Assembly (NCBI GenBank): GCA_031284485.1
Contig: JAISZT010000006.1
Location: 1-34,642, forward strand
Direction of reading: 5' to 3'
Length of the DNA: 34,642 nt
Source of the DNA: Desulfovibrio sp.
GTDB taxonomy: Bacteria > Desulfobacterota > Desulfovibrionia > Desulfovibrionales > Desulfovibrionaceae
A program made the translations under genes and the position numbers. The notes beneath the pieces are model-generated. The model searched no databases and was not told the DNA's origin. It saw nothing but the letters and a program-made list of their open reading frames with translations. This document shows positions 1 to 7,596 of this stretch, piece by piece. Position 1 is the first letter of the stretch, and each line of letters begins with the position of its first letter.

Positions 1-138
1 AGGCTGACAACTGTGCAGCGCTGCGACAGCCTGCTCCGGATCGACAAGGGCAAACTGGTGGAAAGCGGGCCGTGCGCAGCGGTGCTGCCAAAATATGAGG
101 CGTATTTGGCAGGCCAATCGCGCCGTCACAATGGCTGA
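1..138 (+). CDS. ABC transporter ATP-binding domain, C-terminal fragment (cut by window edge)
   Basis: The frame is open from base 1 and ends at the TGA at 136-138. The 45 visible residues begin RLTTVQRCD and continue LLRIDKGKLVESG. This is the usual end of an ABC ATPase: the H-loop region (the His itself would lie just upstream of the window), followed by the D-x-I-x-V-hsp-G-K-I-V-E-x-G strand. What the transporter carries cannot be told from this piece. The H-loop sequence style (HRLxTVxxCDxxxxxxxG) is that of fused permease-ATPase exporters rather than importers, which is an inference. Confidence 0.75.
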   Translation, partial: RLTTVQRCDSLLRIDKGKLVESGPCAAVLPKYEAYLAGQSRRHNG

Positions 139-224
139 CGACGGTGGCGATCGCGTATTTACTATTTATATTGACAAGGTAAGCGATCAGCAATACACCG
201 TGCCGAGGCTGGAGGTCATTCACC

Positions 225-386
225 ATGGCGACGACAAGCAACACCATCCGCACGGAAGAAAATCCGAAAAAGCAGGCGGAAATACTTTTTATTGTGCGAA
301 AAAACATGGAGGAGTTATTCCGGTTCCAAAAAAATGTCTTATTTTTTGACCTGGAATTCGAATTGCAGGACATGGAGAATGCATGA
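225..386 (+). CDS. small hypothetical protein, 53 aa
   Basis: An ATG at 225 is preceded by GGAGGT at 211-216 with an 8-base gap, a near-ideal ribosome binding site. The frame runs 53 codons to a TGA at 384-386. The product has a polar N-terminus (MATTSNTIRTEENPKK) followed by a predicted helix containing EILFIVRKNMEELFRF and FDLEFELQDMENA, so it is acidic at the end and probably helical. I recognise no family. It sits between the ABC ATPase tail and the EamA gene and could belong to the upstream operon. The ribosome binding site is the main support. Confidence 0.5.
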   Translation: MATTSNTIRTEENPKKQAEILFIVRKNMEELFRFQKNVLFFDLEFELQDMENA

Positions 387-414
387 CCTCGCTGCCTTGC
401 GCTCTCTCCCGCGA

Positions 415-435
415 GCCGGGGTCTGGGAACCCGGC
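415..435. other. short inverted repeat
   Basis: GCCGGG (415-420) and CCCGGC (430-435) are separated by 9 bases. The hairpin lies just after the small gene's stop and directly before the EamA start. No T-run follows, so a terminator role is doubtful. It might instead reduce access to the EamA start, which has no obvious Shine-Dalgarno sequence. Confidence 0.3.
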
Positions 436-443
436 CTAAAACC

Positions 444-1328
444 ATGCAAATGTCACGCCGCGCAGCCATTCTGCTTTTCAGCATTGTCATTCTTGCCTGG
501 GGCATGAACTGGACAGTCGTCAAACTCATAGTTCTTGAGGTTCCGCCTCTCTGGTCCGCCGTCCTGCGAACGGGCATAGCCGCCGTTACGGTATTTGTTG
601 TGCAGTGCGCCACCGGGCAGTTTGTCATCCCCAAAAGACACGACGTCTACATCGTGCTGGTAATCGGCGTCATCAACATGGCTGTCGCCCCCGCCCTGAT
701 GGCCGCCGGGCTTCAGTTCATGCCCGCCGGGCGTTCCATTGTGCTCGGCTATACGACGCCGCTCTGGGTCGCGCCGGGGGCCTGGTTTTTCCTGCATGAA
801 AAACTGCCGCGCCGCCGCCTTGTGGGCATAATCATCGGCATGTGCGGCGTAGTTGTGTTGTGCAACCCCCTTGCCCTGTACCAGGGGAACAGCGATGTCC
901 TGATCGGGACCGCCTTGCTCCTTCTGAACGCTTTTTCCTGGGCCGTGGGCATACTGTGCATCCGCGCCTACGTGTGGCTGTCCACCCCCTTCCAGCTTCT
1001 CTTCTGGCAGACGCTGCTGGGCACTTTGCTGCTTTTGTTACCGGCCCTTGCGGTGGAAGGCGTTCCCTCCTTTACCCTGACCCCCTCCCTGGCCCTGCTT
1101 CTGGCGTATAGCGGCATCCCGGCAACCGCTCTGGCCGTTTGGGCCATGACCGTCATCAACTCCTGCCTGCCCGCCGCCACCACATCCCTGAGCGTTCTGG
1201 CCACGCCTGTCGTGGGTATTTTCAGCGCGGTCATCTTTTTGGGCGAAAGCGTGGACATGCCGCTTGTTGTGGCCACGGGCCTGATTCTGGGCGGCATCGC
1301 CCTTGGCACGATTCCGGCGAGGAAGTGA
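444..1328 (+). CDS. EamA/DMT-family membrane transporter
   Basis: This 294-residue protein is almost entirely hydrophobic, with about ten membrane segments arranged as two five-helix halves, the classic EamA (DUF6) drug/metabolite transporter layout. Recognisable family signatures include the first helix with ILAWGMNWTVVK, a mid-half signature around LQFMPAGRSIVLGYTTPLW, and the second-half end LATPVVGIFSAVIFLGE. The family exports or exchanges amino acids and other small metabolites across the inner membrane; the substrate here is unknown. ATG codons at 444 and 450 are both possible starts and neither has a strong ribosome binding site. The gene converges on the DUF169 gene, leaving 66 bases that contain a weak CCCGC/GCGGG hairpin at 1352-1372. 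Confidence 0.88.
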   Translation: MQMSRRAAILLFSIVILAWGMNWTVVKLIVLEVPPLWSAVLRTGIAAVTVFVVQCATGQFVIPKRHDVYIVLVIGVINMAVAPALMAAGLQFMPAGRSIVLGYTTPLWVAPGAWFFLHEKLPRRRLVGIIIGMCGVVVLCNPLALYQGNSDVLIGTALLLLNAFSWAVGILCIRAYVWLSTPFQLLFWQTLLGTLLLLLPALAVEGVPSFTLTPSLALLLAYSGIPATALAVWAMTVINSCLPAATTSLSVLATPVVGIFSAVIFLGESVDMPLVVATGLILGGIALGTIPARK

Positions 1329-1394
1329 CGGCGCGTGCCGGTACGGCTTGACCCGCATATCGCATGAGCGGGATGGCCTTGGAAAAATTGCATT

Positions 1395-2237
1395 TCACGC
1401 ATCCAAAACTTTCTCTCCCCATGTTCGTCTGCTTTTCAGCGCCTTTTTGCGTACTCCTTCCCACGTATGGCGGGTCAAAGCGGAGTCTTCCATGACTTCA
1501 AGCATTTTACGGTATAGAGGCAATGGGATGGCAAAGCTGAGTTCATCGGGTTTCATAAATTTTCGGGCTGATATGTCAAACCCGCCAAGCACGGCGCATT
1601 CCTGTCCTCGCTGCTGATAAACCAACGGCCAAGCGATAATATTGGTACAGGCAGCGCCAAAAGGCGACACAACAGCATTATGATCACCGATAGTGTAGCT
1701 TGTCAGTGTATAAAGACCGGTCAACACTTCCGGTCTGGCAAAAAATACCACTACCAATGGCTGTTCTTCATTTGTGAACTGTTCCAAGGGCTTGATGACG
1801 CAATACTTGCCCGAAGGCGCCGGTGGAGCGGCATCTTCCATAAAGGCCCGCATGGATTCCGGCGATGGCAGATAGTGCTCGCCTTCGATGGGAGTTCCCG
1901 GCACGCCCGTGGAAACATATAATACGTTCATCTCAAGGTAGGGGCGGTATATGCCGGAATAAAAACCTCCACCCATACAGCCGCACTCTTCATGGCTGAT
2001 CCAGGCCGCCTTTCTTTTCTTGCGTGCAAGCCAGATATTGCCTGTAAGACAGGAAAAATTGCCGAAAGCTTGCTGCCAGTCAATCTCATTTGCGATTTCA
2101 CGCTCCCGGGAAAAAACTTCTCCGGGCTTCGGTCCGAATCCGTCAGGCTTGGTGCTGGTGTAATAAACGCCCAGTGGGGTTTCATCGTGTCCAAGCAGTG
2201 CCAACAACCTTTGCGTCTTTTCCGTGGTGTTCAACAT
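1395..2237 (-). CDS. DUF169 family protein
   Basis: The 280-residue protein matches the DUF169 pattern: an N-terminal segment with ETPLGVYYTSTKPDG, a Cys-bearing region with FSCLTGNIWLARK and EECGCMGGGFYSGIY, a middle portion with VVVFFARPEVLTGLYTL, and a C-terminal region with DISARKFMKPDELSFAIPLP. The family is common in anaerobes such as methanogens, clostridia and sulfate reducers, and has no assigned biochemical role. The several Cys residues suggest metal or thiol chemistry, but this is unproven. The start at 2237 has an upstream AAGGAG about 11 bases away. There is no signal peptide, so it is probably cytoplasmic. It appears monocistronic. Confidence 0.85.
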   Translation of the reverse strand: MLNTTEKTQRLLALLGHDETPLGVYYTSTKPDGFGPKPGEVFSREREIANEIDWQQAFGNFSCLTGNIWLARKKRKAAWISHEECGCMGGGFYSGIYRPYLEMNVLYVSTGVPGTPIEGEHYLPSPESMRAFMEDAAPPAPSGKYCVIKPLEQFTNEEQPLVVVFFARPEVLTGLYTLTSYTIGDHNAVVSPFGAACTNIIAWPLVYQQRGQECAVLGGFDISARKFMKPDELSFAIPLPLYRKMLEVMEDSALTRHTWEGVRKKALKSRRTWGEKVLDA

Positions 2238-2710
2238 GGCGCTGTTTCTCCTTGCCCAGAGAATGGCTGAAATGGTTTGGTGTGTTTTTCATCTTGTCAT
2301 TTTTCCGTATCCTGCAAGTTTTTTTGACGAAACCGAGCACTTTCAGGCGTGTCGCGCACTCCTCCGGGGCTATCCCGCGAAGAGCCCGAGCGAGAGTCGT
2401 CTGAACAGCCTTCAAACTTTCCTGTTTCAAGGTATCGGCCTCACGATTTTGGAGAGAAATTTCGTTTCGTCGTCGGTTTTGGCGATGAAGCCGCAGGGTG
2501 AAACCCGCATGGCGGCGCCATTGCCGAAACTGTTGTAGGGCCTTGAGGAATCTTGTGCAAGCATTTTGATTGCACTCTGTTGTCACTTTGACCCGCAAAG
2601 AGGAAATCCATATCCCGGGAAACATTTTTGCCGAACGTTCGCATGACGGACAAACCCCGCATCCATGCCCGGAGGCGTGGTTGCGGGGTTTGCCATGCGC
2701 CTGCCTTGGG
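2238..2710. other. 473-base intergenic stretch with no convincing gene
   Basis: Apart from the hairpin at 2640-2699 I see no supported feature. A minus-strand frame of about 147 codons crosses the 5' end of the DUF169 gene, but its product is basic and low in complexity with no family resemblance. Several plus-strand frames are equally unconvincing. The segment may be a decayed gene plus the promoter region of the DUF169 gene. Confidence 0.4.
2640..2699 (-). terminator. strong hairpin downstream of the polyphosphate operon
   Basis: CAAACCCCGC (2651-2660) pairs perfectly with GCGGGGTTTG (2683-2692). Outer arms CGCATG (2640-2645) and CATGCG (2694-2699) extend the stem with an internal bulge. 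It begins 12 bases beyond the stop of the minus-strand gene at 2711, so it is well placed to end the ppk-ppx transcript. There is only a short T stretch on the minus strand, so Rho help or a pure mRNA-stability role are alternatives. Confidence 0.55.
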
Positions 2711-3046
2711 CTACTGTCCCGGCCGGGCTTTTTTTGCCTGCTTCCCTTTGCCGGAAGGTTTGGCGGAAACCGCCTTCTCAGGATATTCTTTCTCCGACTT
2801 TTCCGGCGGTGTCGCGGCGGCTTCCTTGGCGACAGCCTTTTTCAGATCCGTCACGGACACATGACCGAAAAATACCGCTATTTCTTTATAGGTGTACCCC
2901 TTTGCCAAAAAAATTTTCACATGCGGCACCATTTGCCTGACAAATTCCTTGGCCGAAATTTCCGTATTCTTTTTGGGCAGTTCGCCCTCCTCAATCCTGC
3001 GGCAAAGATCAGCGACGTATTCAGCGGTGATGATTTTAGCGGTCAT
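2711..3046 (-). CDS. small basic hypothetical protein, third gene of the ppk-ppx operon
   Basis: I start at the ATG at 3046 because AGGAGG lies 7 bases upstream. The reading frame extends further up but only inside ppx. The product is 111 residues: a helical N-terminal part (MTAKIITAEYVADLC, then KEFVRQMVPHVKIFLAKGY), a possible helix-turn-helix-like stretch (TYKEIAVFFGHVSVTDLKKAV), and a Lys/Ala/Pro-rich tail ending KGKQAKKARPGQ. It overlaps the 3' end of ppx by 11 bases, which suggests translational coupling and a role linked to polyphosphate. The basic tail could bind nucleic acid or polyphosphate itself; both are guesses. I do not recognise a named family. Confidence 0.65.
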   Translation of the reverse strand: MTAKIITAEYVADLCRRIEEGELPKKNTEISAKEFVRQMVPHVKIFLAKGYTYKEIAVFFGHVSVTDLKKAVAKEAAATPPEKSEKEYPEKAVSAKPSGKGKQAKKARPGQ

Positions 3047-3971
3047 GCTTTTCCTCCTGGTTGTATGTTCCGGCCGCCAGACGTTTTTTGCACATCTCGT
3101 GTATGAGCCCGTCCGCCAAGCCAATTTTTGGGACATGGATGTTGCGCATTGAAGGGCATGCCCTGCTGATGCACAGGAATATTTCCAACGCCGGCACGAT
3201 GACGTCCGCCCGGTAATCGTTCAGCCCGAAGTCGCGCATGCGTTCGGCGATACTCAGCGGCTTCAGCTTTGCGAGCAAATCCCTGAGTTCGTCAGGCCTG
3301 ACCGGATCCCCGTTTTTTTTCCCGAGCATCTTGTGGGCCTTGTTGATGTTGCCGCCGGAAGCGATCACGCGGGGCGGGGCGTAGCGGGCGTGTATGTCCT
3401 TGAGGTTGAGCGTGAACCGTTCTTTCTCCGTATCCCAGGCGGCAACGTTCTTTCCGGCGTTGCGGATGAGCATGCGCACCGTCCCCAGTTGGAACGAATC
3501 ATGAAAACGCAACTGGTTGTCTTTGCACAAGACAAGCTCCGTACTGCCGCCCCCCACATTGACGTACAAGGTGGCGCCGGCCCCCGCGCTCGGGCTGGCT
3601 GTATGGATGATATTCCCCTCTTCCTCGCCGCTGATGATTTCAATGGCGATACCGGAATTCTTCCTGACAGCCGCGACCAGTTCCGCTCCGTTGACGGCAT
3701 CGCGCATGGCGCTGGTCGCGCAGGCCCTGTAATCCGAAACGCCATACGCCCGCATGACATGCCTGAAACCCCGCATGGTTTCCAGCAACCTCTCGGCCTT
3801 GGCGTCACTGACCCGGCAACGGGTAAAGACGTCCTCGCCAAGCCGGATGGGAACCCGCAGATAGGCGACTTTTTTCAGCGCATACGCGGCATCCTCAATT
3901 TCCACATAATTGATGAGAAGCCTGACGGCGTTCGACCCTATGTCAATGGCTGCGAGAATATCCGACTTCAC
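3036..3971 (-). CDS. ppx: Ppx/GppA-type exopolyphosphatase / pppGpp phosphohydrolase
   Basis: This 311-residue protein has the ASKHA fold signatures of the Ppx/GppA family. They are the phosphate-1 loop AAIDIGSNAVRLLI near residues 7-20, the segment CATSAMRDAVNG around 84-95, IISGEEEGNII near 112-122, and the phosphate-2 loop YVNVGGGSTELVL near 137-149. The enzyme removes terminal phosphate from polyphosphate or from pppGpp. It is only the core two-domain length, lacking the C-terminal HD-like domains of E. coli Ppx (about 510 aa), like the short Ppx forms of many bacteria. Its ATG overlaps the ppk stop by 4 bases, and the two opposing enzymes are likely co-translated. Confidence 0.9.
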   Translation of the reverse strand: MKSDILAAIDIGSNAVRLLINYVEIEDAAYALKKVAYLRVPIRLGEDVFTRCRVSDAKAERLLETMRGFRHVMRAYGVSDYRACATSAMRDAVNGAELVAAVRKNSGIAIEIISGEEEGNIIHTASPSAGAGATLYVNVGGGSTELVLCKDNQLRFHDSFQLGTVRMLIRNAGKNVAAWDTEKERFTLNLKDIHARYAPPRVIASGGNINKAHKMLGKKNGDPVRPDELRDLLAKLKPLSIAERMRDFGLNDYRADVIVPALEIFLCISRACPSMRNIHVPKIGLADGLIHEMCKKRLAAGTYNQEEKHDR

Positions 3972-6031
3972 TGGCCCGCCTCGTGTTCATGGTTTGTGTA
4001 ATAGGCATACAAAGCGTCCTGGGCGCGGATTTGCGCCGAGTTCCCGGCGGGGACGTAACTGTTTGTGTCAAGGGAGGCCAGATCCCTGGCCTTGGTGTTG
4101 TCCGACCACTGGATCTCGAAAAAGCGCTTCAACTCTTTTTTCAGCCGCTTGTCCTGCACCGGCGCGGCCACTTCCACGCGGCGGTCCAGGTTGCGGGTCA
4201 TCAGATCCGCGCTGGAAATATAGACCGTCTCATCGCCGCCGTTGCAAAAGATCATGAGCCTGGCGTGTTCCAGATACTTGTCCATGATGCTTATGCCCCT
4301 GATGTTTTCGCTCAATCGCGGAAACTGGGGTTTTATGATGCACGCGCCGCGCACGATCAGGCGGACGGCAACATTGTTTTTGCCGGCGTGGTAGAGCATT
4401 CCGGCCATCTTTGCGTCCGTTATGCTATTGCATTTTATCCATATATACGCCTGTTTGTTCTTTTTGGCGTTGCTGATCTCGTTGGCGATCAGTTTCCCCA
4501 GTTGACGGCGCATGTCAAAGGGAGAGACGAGCAGTTTTTTGCAGACAAACCGATGGTGCATGTTGCTCAGGAAGGTGAACACGGCCCGGGCGTCGCCGAC
4601 AAAAGCCTTGTCCGAGGTCAGCAGGCCGAAGTCGCTGTAAATTCTGGCCGTATCCTCGTTGAAATTGCCCGTTCCCACGTACACATAGCTTTTTGACCCG
4701 CTTTTCTGATCCCTGCATTGCACGAGAATCAGCTTGCAGTGGACTTTCAGCGCCGGAGAAGCGTGGATGACCTCAACGCCGGCGCCCTGGAGCGTGTCGA
4801 TGATGTTGACGTTGCGCTCCTCGTCAAACCGGGCCAGCAGTTCCACATATGCCGTCACCTTCTTGCCGTTTTTCGCGGCGCTGGTCAGCGCCGTGACGAC
4901 CCGTGAATCGGACGCCAGCCTGTACAGCGTAATATGGATGGAGCTTGCCGTGGGGGAAATGGCGGCTTCCCGCAGGAAATCAATGACGTGGTCAAAGCCC
5001 TGGTAGGGAAATGCCATCAGGATATCCTGATGGTTGATCGTGTGGAAAATGCTTGATCGGGGCGTGATGCTGGGATGCACCAGCGTGGGCGCGCGTTTGG
5101 ACTCCAGATCCTGTCGGATCACGGGAAATCGCATCAAGTCCCGCAACATATGGTAGCGTCTGCCCGGTTCGCTCTCGTCATCCTTCAGCTTGAGCTTGGA
5201 AACGAGCAATTGCGTCAAATCGTCCGGCATTTCACGGTGATAGATAAATCGGACTGGTTTTCCGCGCATGCGCTGTTCCAGCCCTTCCTCCATCTTTTCC
5301 AGCAGGCTTTTGTCAAGGCCGCTGTCCAGGCTGAGGCTGGCATCGCGCACGAGTTTGAACATGAACGCCCGGATGCGCTCATAGGTGAACATGAAAAAGA
5401 TGTCATCCAGACAAAGGCGTATGATGTCATCCAGAAAAATCACATCATGCCGCCCTTTTTTTGAGGGCAATGTCACAAACCGCGGGCAGGAACTGTTCAC
5501 GGGAACCTGCAAAATTGCGAACCGCCTTTTGCGCCCTTCTCCGGATTCCATACAGACGGCGAAATACACGCCGTTGTCGGGCAAAAAAGGGAGCCGCACG
5601 GTTTTATACAGGAAAAGCGGCACCACCCGGCGGCTTACCACATCAAGAAAATATTTGCGGCAGAACAGCTTTTGTTCTTCATTCAGCCCGGTCTCGTCGA
5701 TGACGTGTATTCCTTCCTGCGCCATCTCCTCTAAAACACGCACGTAAAGTTCCGTGAATTTCCGCTGCCCCGCGCTGATATCCAGGTCGATCAGGCTGAC
5801 GAGCTCCTGTGCCGTATACCCGCCGGGCAGCAGCGTTTTTTTCGATTTGCCGTTCCGCGCCATACGGATGAGTTTGGCGAGGCGAACCTTGATGAATTCG
5901 TCGTTGTTGTTGGAGTAGATGCCCAAAAAACGCAGACGCTGCATCAACGGCACGCTGCAGTCCCCCGCTTCCTGAAGGACGCGGCGGTTGAAGGCCAGCC
6001 AGCTCAGTTCCCTGTTGTAAAAAGAGTCCAT
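3968..6031 (-). CDS. ppk1: polyphosphate kinase PPK1
   Basis: PPK1 polymerises the gamma-phosphate of ATP into polyphosphate, using a phospho-His intermediate. The product is 687 residues from the ATG at 6031, chosen because the protein then begins with the standard FYNRELSWLAFNRRVLQEA and has AAGGGCGAC as ribosome binding site. Catalytic landmarks are present. The autophosphorylated His is H431 in KVHCKLILV (equivalent to E. coli H435) and the second catalytic His is H589 in KYLEHARLMIF (E. coli H592). The YVGTGNFNEDTARIYSDF and YISSADLMTRNLDRRVEV motifs are also present. The N-terminal, head and two PLD-like C-terminal domains are all complete. It is first in the ppk-ppx-small gene operon. 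The frame stays open upstream to 6166, but that part reads as leader. Confidence 0.96.
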   Translation of the reverse strand: MDSFYNRELSWLAFNRRVLQEAGDCSVPLMQRLRFLGIYSNNNDEFIKVRLAKLIRMARNGKSKKTLLPGGYTAQELVSLIDLDISAGQRKFTELYVRVLEEMAQEGIHVIDETGLNEEQKLFCRKYFLDVVSRRVVPLFLYKTVRLPFLPDNGVYFAVCMESGEGRKRRFAILQVPVNSSCPRFVTLPSKKGRHDVIFLDDIIRLCLDDIFFMFTYERIRAFMFKLVRDASLSLDSGLDKSLLEKMEEGLEQRMRGKPVRFIYHREMPDDLTQLLVSKLKLKDDESEPGRRYHMLRDLMRFPVIRQDLESKRAPTLVHPSITPRSSIFHTINHQDILMAFPYQGFDHVIDFLREAAISPTASSIHITLYRLASDSRVVTALTSAAKNGKKVTAYVELLARFDEERNVNIIDTLQGAGVEVIHASPALKVHCKLILVQCRDQKSGSKSYVYVGTGNFNEDTARIYSDFGLLTSDKAFVGDARAVFTFLSNMHHRFVCKKLLVSPFDMRRQLGKLIANEISNAKKNKQAYIWIKCNSITDAKMAGMLYHAGKNNVAVRLIVRGACIIKPQFPRLSENIRGISIMDKYLEHARLMIFCNGGDETVYISSADLMTRNLDRRVEVAAPVQDKRLKKELKRFFEIQWSDNTKARDLASLDTNSYVPAGNSAQIRAQDALYAYYTNHEHEAGQ

Positions 6032-6402
6032 TGTCGCCCTTAAAAATTCCGCCTGACCAACGAAAGCGTCACGGAAGCCGTCATCCCGGCAACCAACTGT
6101 GTATTTCCGCGCTGCCTTTACGGCGCGCGAAAGAAATATCAGCTTCTTGTTACAGCTTTGTGTCAAAAATACTTTTTGGTTCCAGTTGCGTCAGTGCCAG
6201 ATTTTTTTATTTTTTGTCGCCCTGAGCCATTCTTCGGGTAATAGTGGGGCTTTTGTTCAAGAAGTCGCCCCGGCAGATGAGCCATGGACGTTCCGGTCAA
6301 TGCGTTAAAGGTTCTCCGACATTCTTTGCGGCAATATCGCTGAAGTCCGCGGACGATGCAGGCGCGCAAGAAAACTCGACACGAAAAAGACATGGAATCT
6401 TA
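6032..6402. other. intergenic region between divergent ppk1 and the PhoU-like gene
   Basis: These 371 bases should hold the promoters of both directions. The only candidate I can point to is the minus-strand pair at 6136-6166. Plus-strand frames opening here and running into the downstream gene look non-coding before about 6403. I see no RNA gene or mobile element. Confidence 0.4.
6136..6166 (-). promoter_or_regulatory. candidate promoter of the ppk1 operon
   Basis: On the minus strand a perfect TTGACA (6166-6161) is followed after 19 bases by TGATAT (6141-6136). The spacer is longer than ideal and the -10 is weak, so this is tentative. It lies about 105 bases upstream of the ppk1 start. No clear Pho box is visible. 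Confidence 0.3.
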
Positions 6403-6954
6403 ATGCGTTTTTCACACAAACCTGTGAATATCACATGCAATTACTACCGGATTTTCTCCAATATGAAAGAAATTTCACATGGTTTGCGGAGCGCGTTCGA
6501 CATGATGGAAAGCCATCTTGCCAACAGGCACCACGTGTACAAAGGAACGCTACGTAAAAACCTTCTGCGTATGGCGACGGTTCTGGAGACCATGCCCGCT
6601 TTTCTGCAGACATACCGGCACGGCACATCCAGAGAGGACGTCGAAAACGCGCAACGCACCAATGACGCGTTGCGGCAAGCGATTAACCGGTTTCAGATAG
6701 AGCTTCTGCGCCGGATAGACGAGGAGCGCCTTTCACTGCGGAGCAGCGAGATGTATCTGAACTTCCTGCAGTTTGCGCGGCAAAGCACCAACCGATACGC
6801 CATTGTGGGGATACTGCAACGGGCGCTTTATGGCCTGTGCGCCCGGGAGAGCGCCCCGGAACGGGCCGTGGAAAATGAAGCTGCCTTCGCCGGGCTTGCG
6901 GGGCGGCGACAGGCAAAACAGAGTCCTATGCCAGCCGCCCGTCAGCCATTGTGA
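6403..6954 (+). CDS. helical protein of unknown function, possibly PhoU-like
   Basis: From the ATG at 6403 the product is 183 residues. The start is uncertain: there is no good ribosome binding site, and ATG 6463 is an alternative. Most of it is predicted amphipathic helix, including FDMMESHLANRHHVYKGTL, then RQAINRFQIELLRRIDEER and SSEMYLNFLQFARQSTNRY. This spacing of long antiparallel helices recalls PhoU domains, including those at the C-terminus of Na/Pi cotransporters, and phosphate biology would fit the ppk neighbour. I cannot confirm the match. The Ala/Arg-rich tail is probably disordered. The 3' end overlaps the converging ABC ATPase gene by 29 bases. Confidence 0.5.
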   Translation: MRFSHKPVNITCNYYRIFSNMKEISHGLRSAFDMMESHLANRHHVYKGTLRKNLLRMATVLETMPAFLQTYRHGTSREDVENAQRTNDALRQAINRFQIELLRRIDEERLSLRSSEMYLNFLQFARQSTNRYAIVGILQRALYGLCARESAPERAVENEAAFAGLAGRRQAKQSPMPAARQPL

Positions 6955-7582
6955 CGGCGCGGTTGCCGCAACGGGCGAATTCCGGGTTGTGCGTCACCAT
7001 GACGACAGTCAGCCCCTCATGGTTGAGTTTCTGCAAAAGCGCGATAATGGCCTCGCCCGTGGCCGAATCCAGGTTGCCCGTCGGCTCGTCGGCAAACAGC
7101 ACCCGCGCGCCCCCGGCCAGCGCCCTGGCGATAGCCACGCGCTGCTGCTCCCCGCCCGAAAGCTGCCCCGGCCGTGAACCTTCCCTGCCCGCCAGCCTCA
7201 CCTGCTCCAGCATGCGCCGGGCGCTCGCCAATTCCCGCTCCCCCACCGGCTTCACCGTATCCAGAAAAGGCAGCAGAACGTTTTCCAGAGCGGACAGATA
7301 CGGCAGAAGGTGGTGCTGCTGAAAAACCACGGCGAATTTTTCCTTGCGCAACCGCGTCCGCTCCCGGTCCGTGGCGCAGGCGATGTCTTTTCCCTCCAGC
7401 AGCAGGCTGCCGCTGTCCGGCCGGATCAGCGACGAGAGCACGTGGAGCAGGGTGGATTTCCCGGAACCGGAACGCCCGGTGATGCTCAAAAAATCCCCCT
7501 GCCGTACAGTCAGGGTAACATCGCGGACAGCCGGATTTTCAGCGCCCTGATAGAATTTGGATATATTTTTCGCGTACAGCAT
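6926..7582 (-). CDS. LolD/MacB-type ABC transporter ATPase
   Basis: The product is 218 residues from the ATG at 7582, chosen because GGAGG lies 6 bases upstream; an in-frame TTG at 7600 is less likely. It has the Walker A motif GRSGSGKST, Q-loop VVFQQHHLLPYLSALENV, signature LSGGEQQRVAIARAL, Walker B VLFADEPTGNLD and H-loop VMVTHN. The FQQ..LLP..ALENV pattern and short length are typical of ATPases that partner FtsX/MacB-like permeases and drive periplasmic work rather than substrate import. It is the last gene of the metal run, 14 bases after the permease. With the DUF2318 protein it resembles the ABC part of FetMP/P19-associated loci. Confidence 0.92.
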   Translation of the reverse strand: MLYAKNISKFYQGAENPAVRDVTLTVRQGDFLSITGRSGSGKSTLLHVLSSLIRPDSGSLLLEGKDIACATDRERTRLRKEKFAVVFQQHHLLPYLSALENVLLPFLDTVKPVGERELASARRMLEQVRLAGREGSRPGQLSGGEQQRVAIARALAGGARVLFADEPTGNLDSATGEAIIALLQKLNHEGLTVVMVTHNPEFARCGNRAVTMADGRLA

Positions 7583-7596
7583 GATTTCCTCCAAAA

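Noticed and set aside
1352..1372. Hairpin CCCGC/GCGGG between the EamA and DUF169 genes as terminator
   Set aside because: The stem is only 5 bp with an 11-base loop and no T-run, too weak to list as a feature.
2182..2625. Minus-strand frame of 147 codons upstream of the DUF169 gene
   Set aside because: It has no clear ribosome binding site, a basic low-complexity product, and overlaps the DUF169 5' end. I could not support it as a gene.
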